A DNA stretch of 10,024 nucleotides from Flammeovirgaceae bacterium UBA2786. Lineage in GTDB: Bacteria > Bacteroidota > Bacteroidia > Cytophagales > Cyclobacteriaceae. Made by a program: the position numbers and the translations under genes. Location of the stretch: the NCBI GenBank assembly GCA_002352225.1, contig DEIA01000022.1, positions 110,476-120,499 on the forward strand, written 5' to 3'. The notes below the pieces were generated by a model. It saw only the letters and a list, made by a program, of their open reading frames with translations. It was not told where the DNA came from and made no database searches. This document shows positions 1 to 6,227 of this stretch, one piece after another; position 1 is the first letter of the stretch, and every line of letters starts with the position of its first letter.

Positions 1-74
1 AAAGTGCAACTAAGCATGTAGAACGTACACGTTCATCTTCTCTGGACCAGGGTTCGATTCCCTGCAGCTCCACC
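1..74 (+). ncRNA. ssrA: tmRNA (ssrA), 3' end only
   Basis: This is the 3' part of transfer-messenger RNA, which rescues ribosomes stalled on broken mRNAs. The conserved CTAAGCATGTAGAAC block near the start of the window matches the 3' strand of tmRNA helix 2. A tRNA-like end follows: T-arm stem CAGGG (48-52), loop TTCGATT (53-59), stem CCCTG (60-64), acceptor 3' strand CAGCTCC (65-71) and discriminator A72. The genome reads CCT after A72, so the final A of the CCA tail is not encoded and must be added by the CCA-adding enzyme. The tag-peptide reading frame, pseudoknots and 5' half lie outside the window. The 3' ends of ssrA genes are frequent integration sites for mobile elements, which matters for the integrase relic at 339-674. 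Confidence 0.93.
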
Positions 75-124
75 TTGGACTATAAACGACAATTTTCCGT
101 GTTCGTTTTAGCCCCGTTGCCGAC

Positions 125-138
125 CCGACAATTGTCGG
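125..138. repeat. Perfect 14-bp palindrome downstream of ssrA
   Basis: CCGACAATTGTCGG is its own reverse complement. The GCCGAC at 119-124 can also pair with GTCGGC at 134-139, giving an alternative hairpin. It lies 51 bp after the end of ssrA and before the T-rich terminator. Only a short T run follows, so on its own it is a weak terminator. It could instead be a protein-binding site left by the integrated element suspected here. Confidence 0.5.
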
Positions 139-149
139 CTTTCGTGATT

Positions 150-188
150 AAATCCCACTATTTCAGAAATGAGGTCGTGGGATTTTTT
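150..188 (+). terminator. Rho-independent terminator after ssrA
   Basis: AATCCCAC at 151-158 pairs perfectly with GTGGGATT at 177-184, leaving an 18-nt loop, and a run of six T (183-188) follows immediately. It is about 80 bp downstream of the tmRNA end, in the right orientation, with no convincing gene between. It therefore most likely ends tmRNA transcription. Confidence 0.7.
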
Positions 189-216
189 GTTTGTGTGCTT
201 TCTGATTCAGGAAAAA

Positions 217-291
217 AGGGTAAAAAATTAGTACCCTATTTGAGCACCTCACATACTCCCACCACCGCTTAGGGTACAGTTTGGGTACTAA
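217..291. repeat. GGGTAC-type repeats upstream of the integrase relic
   Basis: Related short boxes lie between ssrA and the integrase fragment: GGGTAA at 217-222, GTACCC (reverse orientation) at 231-236, GGGTAC at 272-277 and GGGTAC at 283-288. The outer pair forms an exact 9-bp inverted repeat, TTAGTACCC (228-236) against GGGTACTAA (283-291). Tyrosine recombinases with an N-terminal arm-binding domain bind repeats of this size beside their attachment site, and the adjacent gene fragment retains just that domain. The assignment as arm-type sites is inference; the repeats themselves are plain. Confidence 0.45.
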
Positions 292-338
292 TTGTCCGTG
301 AAACATTGAACCACAGACACTTAACTCTATTCTGAAAA

Positions 339-674
339 ATGCGAAACAACCTAAAGATTACCTTCCAACTTTTTAAGTCCAAGTCAAACACCTTGAAACA
401 AAATCCACTTTACATGAAGTTGTATTTCAACAATAAGGGAGTACGGATTTCAACAGGTCACTATATCCATGCACGGGATTGGGATAAGAAAAAAAGGAAA
501 ATGAAAGGGAGCAGTGACGAGGCTCTTGCTATCAATGAAAGTCTCAATGCACTGAGAGCACAAGTGATCATCACCGTGAACAAGCTGGTGCTGGATGGAG
601 TACCTTTTAACGTTCATACAATCAAAGACCGACTGAGCGGAAAGTTACTCTCCATTGCTTCGTTTTACTTGTAA
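339..674 (+). pseudogene. N-terminal fragment of a tyrosine recombinase (integrase)
   Basis: The 111-residue product resembles the N-terminal arm-DNA-binding domain of Bacteroidota tyrosine integrases. It has a short basic start, then a three-stranded sheet region (LYMKLYFNNKGVRISTGHY, about residues 24-43), the characteristic DWDKKKRKMKG segment (about 48-58), and a helix ending near IKDRLSGK. Full-length relatives are about 400 residues and continue into a core-binding domain and a catalytic domain with the R..H-x-x-R..Y residues. Here the sequence diverges after about residue 102 and stops at a TAA, and no catalytic domain is found in the following 650 bp. It should be unable to recombine DNA. 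Its position just after ssrA, reading away from it, is typical of an integrase that used the tmRNA gene as its target. The start at 339 is the first ATG of the domain. Alternatively it could be a small expressed DNA-binding protein, but deletion is the simpler reading. Confidence 0.75.
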
Positions 675-1330
675 AAACGCGAACGGTTTTCAGCAGCTAT
701 TCCACCTGAAAATTTGAGCAAGGCAATCTCCTTCACCCTTCGGTCATTTACATAAACCCAAACCTGATTTAAGTGGTGCGAAAACCCTGTTCGCTTATTT
801 GCTAAACAAATGTATGTAGGCAACTACTCGCAGAGTTGTTCAAACGTTGCATTCTTTTATTCATTTGTTGCATTCTAAACGACTTCTGCTTCCTTGGGTG
901 TTGCACCGAGTTGTTGGAGAAGGCCGAGTAGTAATGATGGTTTTGATTTCGGTTGTTGTCATAATGCTAATTGTTGAATGTTTGAAAGTGGCCGTTTAAA
1001 ATTTCAGTGTTACTCTCATGTAATTATTGGAAGACATTTACTTATCCGTAAGCACCGTTGCTCATTTGCACGAACAATGCCAAAAATGAAAAGTGTTCAG
1101 AATTTAGTTGTATTCACGGTCGTACAGAGTTCAAATCTATTTTGCGTAGCAAAATGAAACACTGTACTGTTTCATTTCAGAACAATGGATTTTTGGCGCC
1201 TTCCGAATTATCCAGAAATCAACGAAATTCGGTTTGGCCTGATGTTGGGAATCAGTTGACAAATGGCAATTGACAGATGACAATATTGTTAACTGCCTCT
1301 TTTCAACTGTCACCTTAAACCAATAAAAAA
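675..1330. other. Gene-free stretch between integrase relic and permease
   Basis: I see no convincing gene in these 656 bp. A stop-free stretch of 52 codons exists on the minus strand (668-823), but it has no ATG and is not recognised. GTTGCATTCT occurs twice at 846-855 and 867-876, exactly 21 bp apart. GCGAA/TTCGC can form a small hairpin at 778-794. Two stronger overlapping palindromes lie at 1139-1177, and a leader repeat shared with the second permease begins at 1251. The 71-codon frame at 1058-1273 shows no recognisable domain and runs through the palindromes, so it was not called. The stretch is probably scar tissue from the lost element plus the control region of the permease operon. 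Confidence 0.6.
1139..1177. repeat. Two overlapping palindromes upstream of the permease genes
   Basis: The first is ATTTTGC (1139-1145), spacer GTA, GCAAAAT (1149-1155), a perfect 7-bp inverted repeat. The second is AAATGAAACA (1152-1161), spacer CTGTAC, TGTTTCATTT (1168-1177), a perfect 10-bp inverted repeat. They share 1152-1155, so in RNA only one could fold fully at a time. There is no T tract, so they are not standard terminators. An operator pair about 150-190 bp upstream of the permease start is possible. Confidence 0.5.
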
Positions 1331-1337
1331 ATGCTCC
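1251..1337 (+). repeat. Palindrome-rich leader repeat, copy A
   Basis: This ~87-bp segment is nearly the same as 3747-3833, with around ten differences by eye plus two single-base gaps. Each copy ends over the start codon and second codon of a permease gene (ATGCTCC in both). It is built from variants of TTGACA and their reverse complement TGTCAA around a central ACAATATTGT. In this copy the palindrome is more decayed (GATGACAATATTGTTAAC) than in copy B. It supplies the 5' untranslated region of the first permease. Confidence 0.75.
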
Positions 1338-3745
1338 GCTCCTTCCTCACCATTACCTTCCGCATCCTTTGGAGAAACAAAGTTACTTCGTTTGTGAACA
1401 TTTTCAGCCTGGGGGTGGGCATCACAGCTTTCATTTTTATCATGCTGTATGTGCATCATGAAACCAGCTACGATAAGTTTAATACTAACTATGACCGCAT
1501 TTACCGGCTGGAGGCTGATGGTTGGGGCAAACTGCCACCGGTCTTCGGGAGACAGGTTAAGGAAAAGCTGCCGGAAGTTGAGCAAATAGCTTTGATAGCG
1601 CTTGATAACAGAACCACGGTGACCTATTCTGACGACTCAAAACCCGAGAACTTGAAATGGGTTGAAGGCAGTCTCCGTTACGCTGACAGCACAACCTTTG
1701 ATGTATTCAGTTTTTCAATGCTCCGGGGAAACCCAAAGGATGCTCTTAAGTCTCCCCTGTCGATCGTGCTGACGGAAAGTATATCACTCAAACTATTTGG
1801 AACAGCTGATCCGATGGGCAAGACGGTATTCTGGAGGGACACCCCACTTGTGGTTACCGGTATTCTGGAAGACGTAAGGTCTTCCCATATTGATATAGAT
1901 TTTCTGGTGTCGCTCTCTTCTTTTGAAAAGATGTTTCCGGAGCGCAATATCAATCAAGGCGCAGCGAATAACTGGGCGTGGAGCGCTACCTATTTGTTGA
2001 TGACCGGCCCTATTGATGAAAAGCAGGTGGAGGAAAAGATCAACAATGTGCTGAGCGAAATCAATGATGGTGAATTGGTGGATACCCAATTCGAACGGTT
2101 TCATATCAGGCCAATGAAAGACCTGTACTTTGATGGCGGAACGCAAAAACTTTCCTACGGACTGCATGGTAACAAGAGAATGATTGTGGTACTGGTGGCT
2201 ATTGGAATATTTCTCTTGGTGCTGGCAGCCATCAATTATGTCAACCTCACCACGGCCCGTTCTACCATCCGCTCCAAGGAAATTGCAGTGAAGCAGGTTA
2301 CCGGTTCATCAGTCGGCCTGTTGCGACTGCAATTGATTGGCGAGTCTGTTATCATTTCATTGATCTCACTTGTATTGGCCATGACGATGGTTCAGTTGTT
2401 CCTGCCAAAGTTTAATGAGTTAACGTCCGTTGATATCCGTATAGGTCAACTTAACCAGCCGGTCAATTGGATCATTCTTCTTTCTGGTGGAGCGCTTATC
2501 GGTATTGTGGCTGGAGTATATCCCGCATTTTACTTGACCACCTTTCAACCGGCCAAGCTTATTAAAGGTGGCCGGGAGAAAGCAACAGGAGGATCGTTAT
2601 TCAGGAGCGGGTTGATGACACTTCAATTCGCGCTTTCTGTGGTTATGATTGTGGCTATCTTAGTTAACTTCCGCCAACTGCACTATTTGAGGTCGGCCGA
2701 TCTGGGTTTCAATAAGGAACACATCATCAATGTTCTTACAGAGGCCGATATTCCGAATGAATTTGTGTTACGGGAAACATTCAAAACAAAACTTATACAA
2801 CAATCGGGTGTAGAAGGGATATCCTTTTCTTACGGTTTGCCGGGTACGTTGATCGCTGATTCTCCAACCCTGGAGCTCAAAGGCTCGCATTTTACCCCAA
2901 AAATGCTGGCCGTAGATGAATCGTATCTGGATCTGATGGGAATGAAGGTACTAAAGGGTCGGGGTTTCTCGCAAGAACATCCGGGCGATCGTTTCAATCC
3001 GGATTCACCTGCTGTTCTGGCGGGCGGAATTCTATTGAACGAAACTGCGGTTCAGGAGTATGGCCTGGACGACCCCATTGGCCAGCGACTATATTTCAAT
3101 TGGGCGGGTGTTCGTAGAGCCTGTGAAGTGGTTGGTGTTGTAAAAGATTTTCATTTCCGTTCCTTTCATGACAAGATAGAGCCATTGATTTTTGGCTGGA
3201 CTTCTGTTCCCGGCATTACAGCCAATATCAAAGTAAAGCAGGATGTTCCGGAAACATTAAAGGCCATTGAAGCCGCATTCAAAAGCGTGTGGGGCCAGAC
3301 ACCGTTCGTTTATAGCTTTCTTGATGAAGCATTCAACCGTCAATACCAGCGCGATGAACAGCTGGCTAAGGTAATCGGGTATTTCACCACTCTGGCCATA
3401 ATCATTGCCTGCCTGGGATTGTTCGCGCTGTCTTCGTTTATGGTATCGAGAAGGGTAAAAGAAATTGGCGTTCGAAAAGTATTGGGCGCTTCCGTAGGTA
3501 CGATCTACTCCATGCTCTCCTGGGATTTTCTTAAGTGGATTTTAGTCGCAATTGTCTTCGCCTGTCCGGTAGCATGGTACCTGATGCGCTTGTGGCTGAA
3601 CACCTTCGCGTATCACATTGAATTAGGTGTTGATGTTTTTGTGATTGCTGCTTTGCTCGCGATTGGTATTGCACTCCTCACCGTTACCGGGCAATCATTG
3701 AAAGTGGCAAGGGCTAACCCGGTGGATTCCTTGAAGTATGAATAA
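1331..3745 (+). CDS. FtsX/MacB-like ABC transporter permease, full length
   Basis: This is an inner-membrane permease of the MacB/LolE (FtsX) type. These proteins work with a cytoplasmic ATPase in export, lipoprotein handling or envelope-stress responses rather than nutrient uptake. The 804 residues give the usual double layout: a membrane helix at about 20-42, a large periplasmic domain to about 280, helices at about 284-307, 335-357 and 378-402, a repeat helix at about 425-448, a second periplasmic domain to about 675, and three C-terminal helices near 681-707, 733-757 and 765-790. The signature after helix 6, EIGVRKVLGAS, and its counterpart EIAVKQVTGSS after helix 2 are typical FtsX coupling segments, and the protein ends with the usual ANPVDSLKYE. 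Length matches the family. The ATG at 1331 is preceded by an A-rich stretch without a clear ribosome-binding site. No ATPase gene is nearby. The substrate cannot be read from sequence. Confidence 0.93.
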   Translation: MLRSFLTITFRILWRNKVTSFVNIFSLGVGITAFIFIMLYVHHETSYDKFNTNYDRIYRLEADGWGKLPPVFGRQVKEKLPEVEQIALIALDNRTTVTYSDDSKPENLKWVEGSLRYADSTTFDVFSFSMLRGNPKDALKSPLSIVLTESISLKLFGTADPMGKTVFWRDTPLVVTGILEDVRSSHIDIDFLVSLSSFEKMFPERNINQGAANNWAWSATYLLMTGPIDEKQVEEKINNVLSEINDGELVDTQFERFHIRPMKDLYFDGGTQKLSYGLHGNKRMIVVLVAIGIFLLVLAAINYVNLTTARSTIRSKEIAVKQVTGSSVGLLRLQLIGESVIISLISLVLAMTMVQLFLPKFNELTSVDIRIGQLNQPVNWIILLSGGALIGIVAGVYPAFYLTTFQPAKLIKGGREKATGGSLFRSGLMTLQFALSVVMIVAILVNFRQLHYLRSADLGFNKEHIINVLTEADIPNEFVLRETFKTKLIQQSGVEGISFSYGLPGTLIADSPTLELKGSHFTPKMLAVDESYLDLMGMKVLKGRGFSQEHPGDRFNPDSPAVLAGGILLNETAVQEYGLDDPIGQRLYFNWAGVRRACEVVGVVKDFHFRSFHDKIEPLIFGWTSVPGITANIKVKQDVPETLKAIEAAFKSVWGQTPFVYSFLDEAFNRQYQRDEQLAKVIGYFTTLAIIIACLGLFALSSFMVSRRVKEIGVRKVLGASVGTIYSMLSWDFLKWILVAIVFACPVAWYLMRLWLNTFAYHIELGVDVFVIAALLAIGIALLTVTGQSLKVARANPVDSLKYE

Positions 3746-3746
3746 A

Positions 3747-3833
3747 ATCAGTTGACAAATGGGCAATTGACAGTTGACAATATTGTCAATTGTCCCTTTT
3801 CAACTGTCAACTTTAAGCAATAAAAAATGCTCC
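3747..3833 (+). repeat. Palindrome-rich leader repeat, copy B
   Basis: This second copy of the 1251-1337 leader fills the gap between the two permease genes and runs over the start codon of the second. It contains a perfect 16-bp palindrome, TTGACAATATTGTCAA (3774-3789). This extends to 26 bp (3769-3794) with one mismatched pair that would be a G-U pair in RNA. GTTGACA (3751-3757) and TGTCAAC (3805-3811) flank it as outer inverted arms. The transcript could form a long hairpin just ahead of the ATG at 3827. Confidence 0.8.
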
Positions 3834-4762
3834 TCAACTACCTCAAACTCTCGCTTCGGCCAAAAGAATTATTCGGGCAATCGAATTCTTACCTTAAATG
3901 GTTCTGCGGTAATGAATGCAGGCTTGGTGAGTTCTTCGTTATACCTGCTGAGGATTTGTGGGATGACCGGCCTGATGTTATTCTACTCAGTCGTTTCGGG
4001 GCCACGCGACTGGGCTTTGATTCGCCCGAGAATGCGGTTGGCTCACGCATTAACCTCTATCTGCAGTTGGATAATTGGAAAGAGGCAGAGGTAGTGGGTG
4101 TGTTTGAGAATTTTCGAATCACCTCATTTTTAAACATGAGTCAAAGCAGCACCGAAGCCACAGACTATGGAAGAGGGTTCGTGATGATGAACTCGAATCA
4201 GTTGTTTACCGATGCCGTTTCCAGTCCAGAGAAAATATCGGTCAAGGTGTCGCGTCAAAATTTGGATAAAACGATCCGGTCCATTCAAGCTTTATTTGAT
4301 CAACAATTTCCGGGCAATGCTTTCACCTGGTATTTCCTGGATGAACAGGCCAGTCAGGTTTATGTTCATGAAAAAACAACGAGGAATCAAATTGTTCTTT
4401 TTACAGCGCTCGCCCTATTGATTGCGTGTCTGGGCATGCTAGGCATGATCTCCAACAAAGCAGCCGAGAAAACTAAAGAGATCGGCATACGCAAAGTATT
4501 GGGCGCACAACTGAACCAGATAGCACAACTCCTGTTGAACACCACCGCGAGACAAATTATTGTAGCCACATTCATCGGTATCCCAGTTGCCTACTATCTC
4601 ACGAATCAATATTTGGACAAATTTTCCGAACGAATTGAGTTGCAATGGTGGCACTTCGCTTTACCGGTTTTGATTTTGGTGGTGATCATGTTTGCAACTA
4701 TTGCTTCGGTGTTGTGGAAGGCAGCGAAGAGCAACCCCGTGGAAGCGCTGAAGAATGAATAG
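3827..4762 (+). CDS. FtsX-like permease with a large internal deletion
   Basis: The product has 311 residues against about 800 for its neighbour. Residues 1-11 (MLLNYLKLSLR) are the usual start of a Bacteroidota FtsX permease. The sequence then passes through about 35 residues I cannot place (PKELFGQSN and on). It rejoins the family around residue 49 at VILLSRFGATRLGFDSPEN, which corresponds to about residue 565 of the upstream permease. From there it is normal: end of the second periplasmic domain, then three membrane helices near 187-208, 240-260 and 277-298, with EIGIRKVLGAQ and a SNPVEALKNE end. About 500 residues, including the first membrane helix, the first periplasmic domain and helices 2-5, are missing. 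The frame is open throughout, so a short protein may be made. It may be a decaying gene, or a half-permease that pairs with the intact one. Codons and context match the neighbour. Confidence 0.8.
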   Translation: MLLNYLKLSLRPKELFGQSNSYLKWFCGNECRLGEFFVIPAEDLWDDRPDVILLSRFGATRLGFDSPENAVGSRINLYLQLDNWKEAEVVGVFENFRITSFLNMSQSSTEATDYGRGFVMMNSNQLFTDAVSSPEKISVKVSRQNLDKTIRSIQALFDQQFPGNAFTWYFLDEQASQVYVHEKTTRNQIVLFTALALLIACLGMLGMISNKAAEKTKEIGIRKVLGAQLNQIAQLLLNTTARQIIVATFIGIPVAYYLTNQYLDKFSERIELQWWHFALPVLILVVIMFATIASVLWKAAKSNPVEALKNE

Positions 4763-4840
4763 GGAGACGTAAGGCTCAAGCAATATCGGCATGTCCTGCT
4801 ACTCATTTCTTGTCTTTTGTTTAATGACTATATTTAGGTA

Positions 4841-6214
4841 ATGAAAAAATACTCCGGCCATATCTTAATAGTAGACGATGATGAACACGTAGTGCTTACC
4901 TCGAAAGTGATTTTAAAAAACTACTTTGAAAACATTGAAACGCTCTCAACTCCAAAAACACTGGAATCCAAACTTAAGCAACAAGACTTCGATGTGATTT
5001 TGCTGGATATGAATTTTCAAGCCGGTGTTACTTCTGGCAACGAAGGTATTTTCTGGATGAACCGTATCCACCAACTTTCGCCACAAACACAGGTGGTGAT
5101 GCAAACCGCTTATGGCGATATTGAATTGGCGGTGAAATCTATTAAAGAAGGGGCGGTAGATTTTTTACCTAAGCCATGGGACAAAGAAAAACTAGTAACC
5201 ACTGTGCTCAACGCCTATCAGCAAGCAATTGCCCGAAAGGAAAATCGCGAACTAAAGTCGAAACAAAAAGCACTGCAACATCATCTCAATCAAAATCATC
5301 AGCCATTTATCGCATCATCTGCATCTATGCAGTCTGTAATCAAAACGATTGAACAGGTTGCGTCTACCGATGCAAACGTCCTGATACTTGGCGAAAATGG
5401 AACAGGCAAAGAAGTAGCAGCCCGTGCACTCCATAGTCAGTCCAACCGATCAGAAGAGCCCTTCATTTCAGTTGACCTTGGAGCAGTGCCCCCGTCCTTG
5501 TTTGAATCAGAAATGTTTGGTCATGAAAAAGGCGCCTTCACCGATGCGAAAGAACCACGTATTGGAAAATTTGAATTAGCCAATAGAGGAACGTTGTTTC
5601 TGGATGAGATCGGAAATCTTTCACCTGAGTTGCAGGTGAAATTACTTTCTGTGTTACAAAGTCGTAAGGTTTCAAAAGTCGGTTCAAACAAAGTGATTGA
5701 CTTGGATGTGCGGGTTATTTGCGCTACTAATTCACCGATCTATGAAGCTGTAAAGATCGGAGCATTTCGCCAAGATCTTTTCTATCGTATTAAAACTGTG
5801 GAAATCAAATTGCCCCCCTTACGTGAAAGAAAAGAAGACATTCCGCTGTTAGTGAATCATTATCTTCTGGACTTTAGCAAACGGTATAATAAAGAGCTTA
5901 AAGTTGATTCTGCTTTAGTATCACAATTGACAAAATATCATTGGCCCGGAAACATTCGTGAACTTCAACATGCGGTGGAGCGTGCTGTCATTTTGAGTAA
6001 ACAATCTGTTCTCAAACAAGACGATTTTCAATTAAGTCCATCCTCCGAGACAATTGAACCCGAGAAAACATTAAACTTAACTTCCGTTGAACGAGAAGTG
6101 ATCGAGCAAGCAGTTAAAAAAAGCAATGGTAACCTTACGCTCGCTGCCGAAGAATTAGGTATTGGCCGTACTACACTTTATAGGAAAATGGAGGAGTATG
6201 GTTTAACAAAATAG
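4841..6214 (+). CDS. NtrC-family sigma54-dependent response regulator
   Basis: This is a cytoplasmic transcription activator that, once phosphorylated by its kinase, drives ATP-dependent opening of sigma54 promoters. In order it has a receiver domain (about 6-125) with acidic pocket D12-D14, phosphoacceptor D56, T89 and K111; a linker; an AAA+ domain (about 155-385) with Walker A GENGTGKE at 184-191, the sigma54-contact loop GAFTDA at 231-236 and Walker B LFLDE at 252-256; and a Fis-type helix-turn-helix at about 415-457 (LTLAAEELGIGRTTLYRKM). The 457-residue length is standard. The sigma54 loop is GAFTDA rather than the textbook GAFTGA. The receiver has a few extra residues after D56 (NFQAGVTSGNEG). 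The gene begins 78 bp after the permease and ends 13 bp before the kinase, so kinase and regulator are surely co-transcribed, perhaps from the permease promoter. Its targets are not visible here. Confidence 0.95.
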   Translation: MKKYSGHILIVDDDEHVVLTSKVILKNYFENIETLSTPKTLESKLKQQDFDVILLDMNFQAGVTSGNEGIFWMNRIHQLSPQTQVVMQTAYGDIELAVKSIKEGAVDFLPKPWDKEKLVTTVLNAYQQAIARKENRELKSKQKALQHHLNQNHQPFIASSASMQSVIKTIEQVASTDANVLILGENGTGKEVAARALHSQSNRSEEPFISVDLGAVPPSLFESEMFGHEKGAFTDAKEPRIGKFELANRGTLFLDEIGNLSPELQVKLLSVLQSRKVSKVGSNKVIDLDVRVICATNSPIYEAVKIGAFRQDLFYRIKTVEIKLPPLRERKEDIPLLVNHYLLDFSKRYNKELKVDSALVSQLTKYHWPGNIRELQHAVERAVILSKQSVLKQDDFQLSPSSETIEPEKTLNLTSVEREVIEQAVKKSNGNLTLAAEELGIGRTTLYRKMEEYGLTK

Positions 6215-6227
6215 TAAAGCAAGCGAA

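Noticed and set aside
75..272. 65-codon open frame after ssrA
   Set aside because: It runs through the palindrome, the terminator and the GGGTAC repeats and its product has no recognisable domain.
1233..1249. Sigma54-like sequence TTGGCCTGATGTTGGG before the permease operon
   Set aside because: The -24 GG is present at the right spacing, but the -12 element reads GG instead of GC, and other key bases differ. Too weak to call despite the nearby sigma54 activator.
1058..1273. 71-codon open frame upstream of the first permease
   Set aside because: It spans both overlapping palindromes and the leader repeat, and the product shows no domain or membrane segment.
3774..4094. 106-codon frame overlapping the start of the second permease
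   Set aside because: It starts inside the leader palindrome and loses any resemblance to permeases; it is an out-of-frame shadow, though a frame-shifted junction in this area cannot be excluded.
4816..4840. Promoter-like TATATTTAG just before the response regulator
   Set aside because: It fits TAnnTTTG incompletely, lacks a well-spaced -33 element, and would place the transcription start almost at the ATG.
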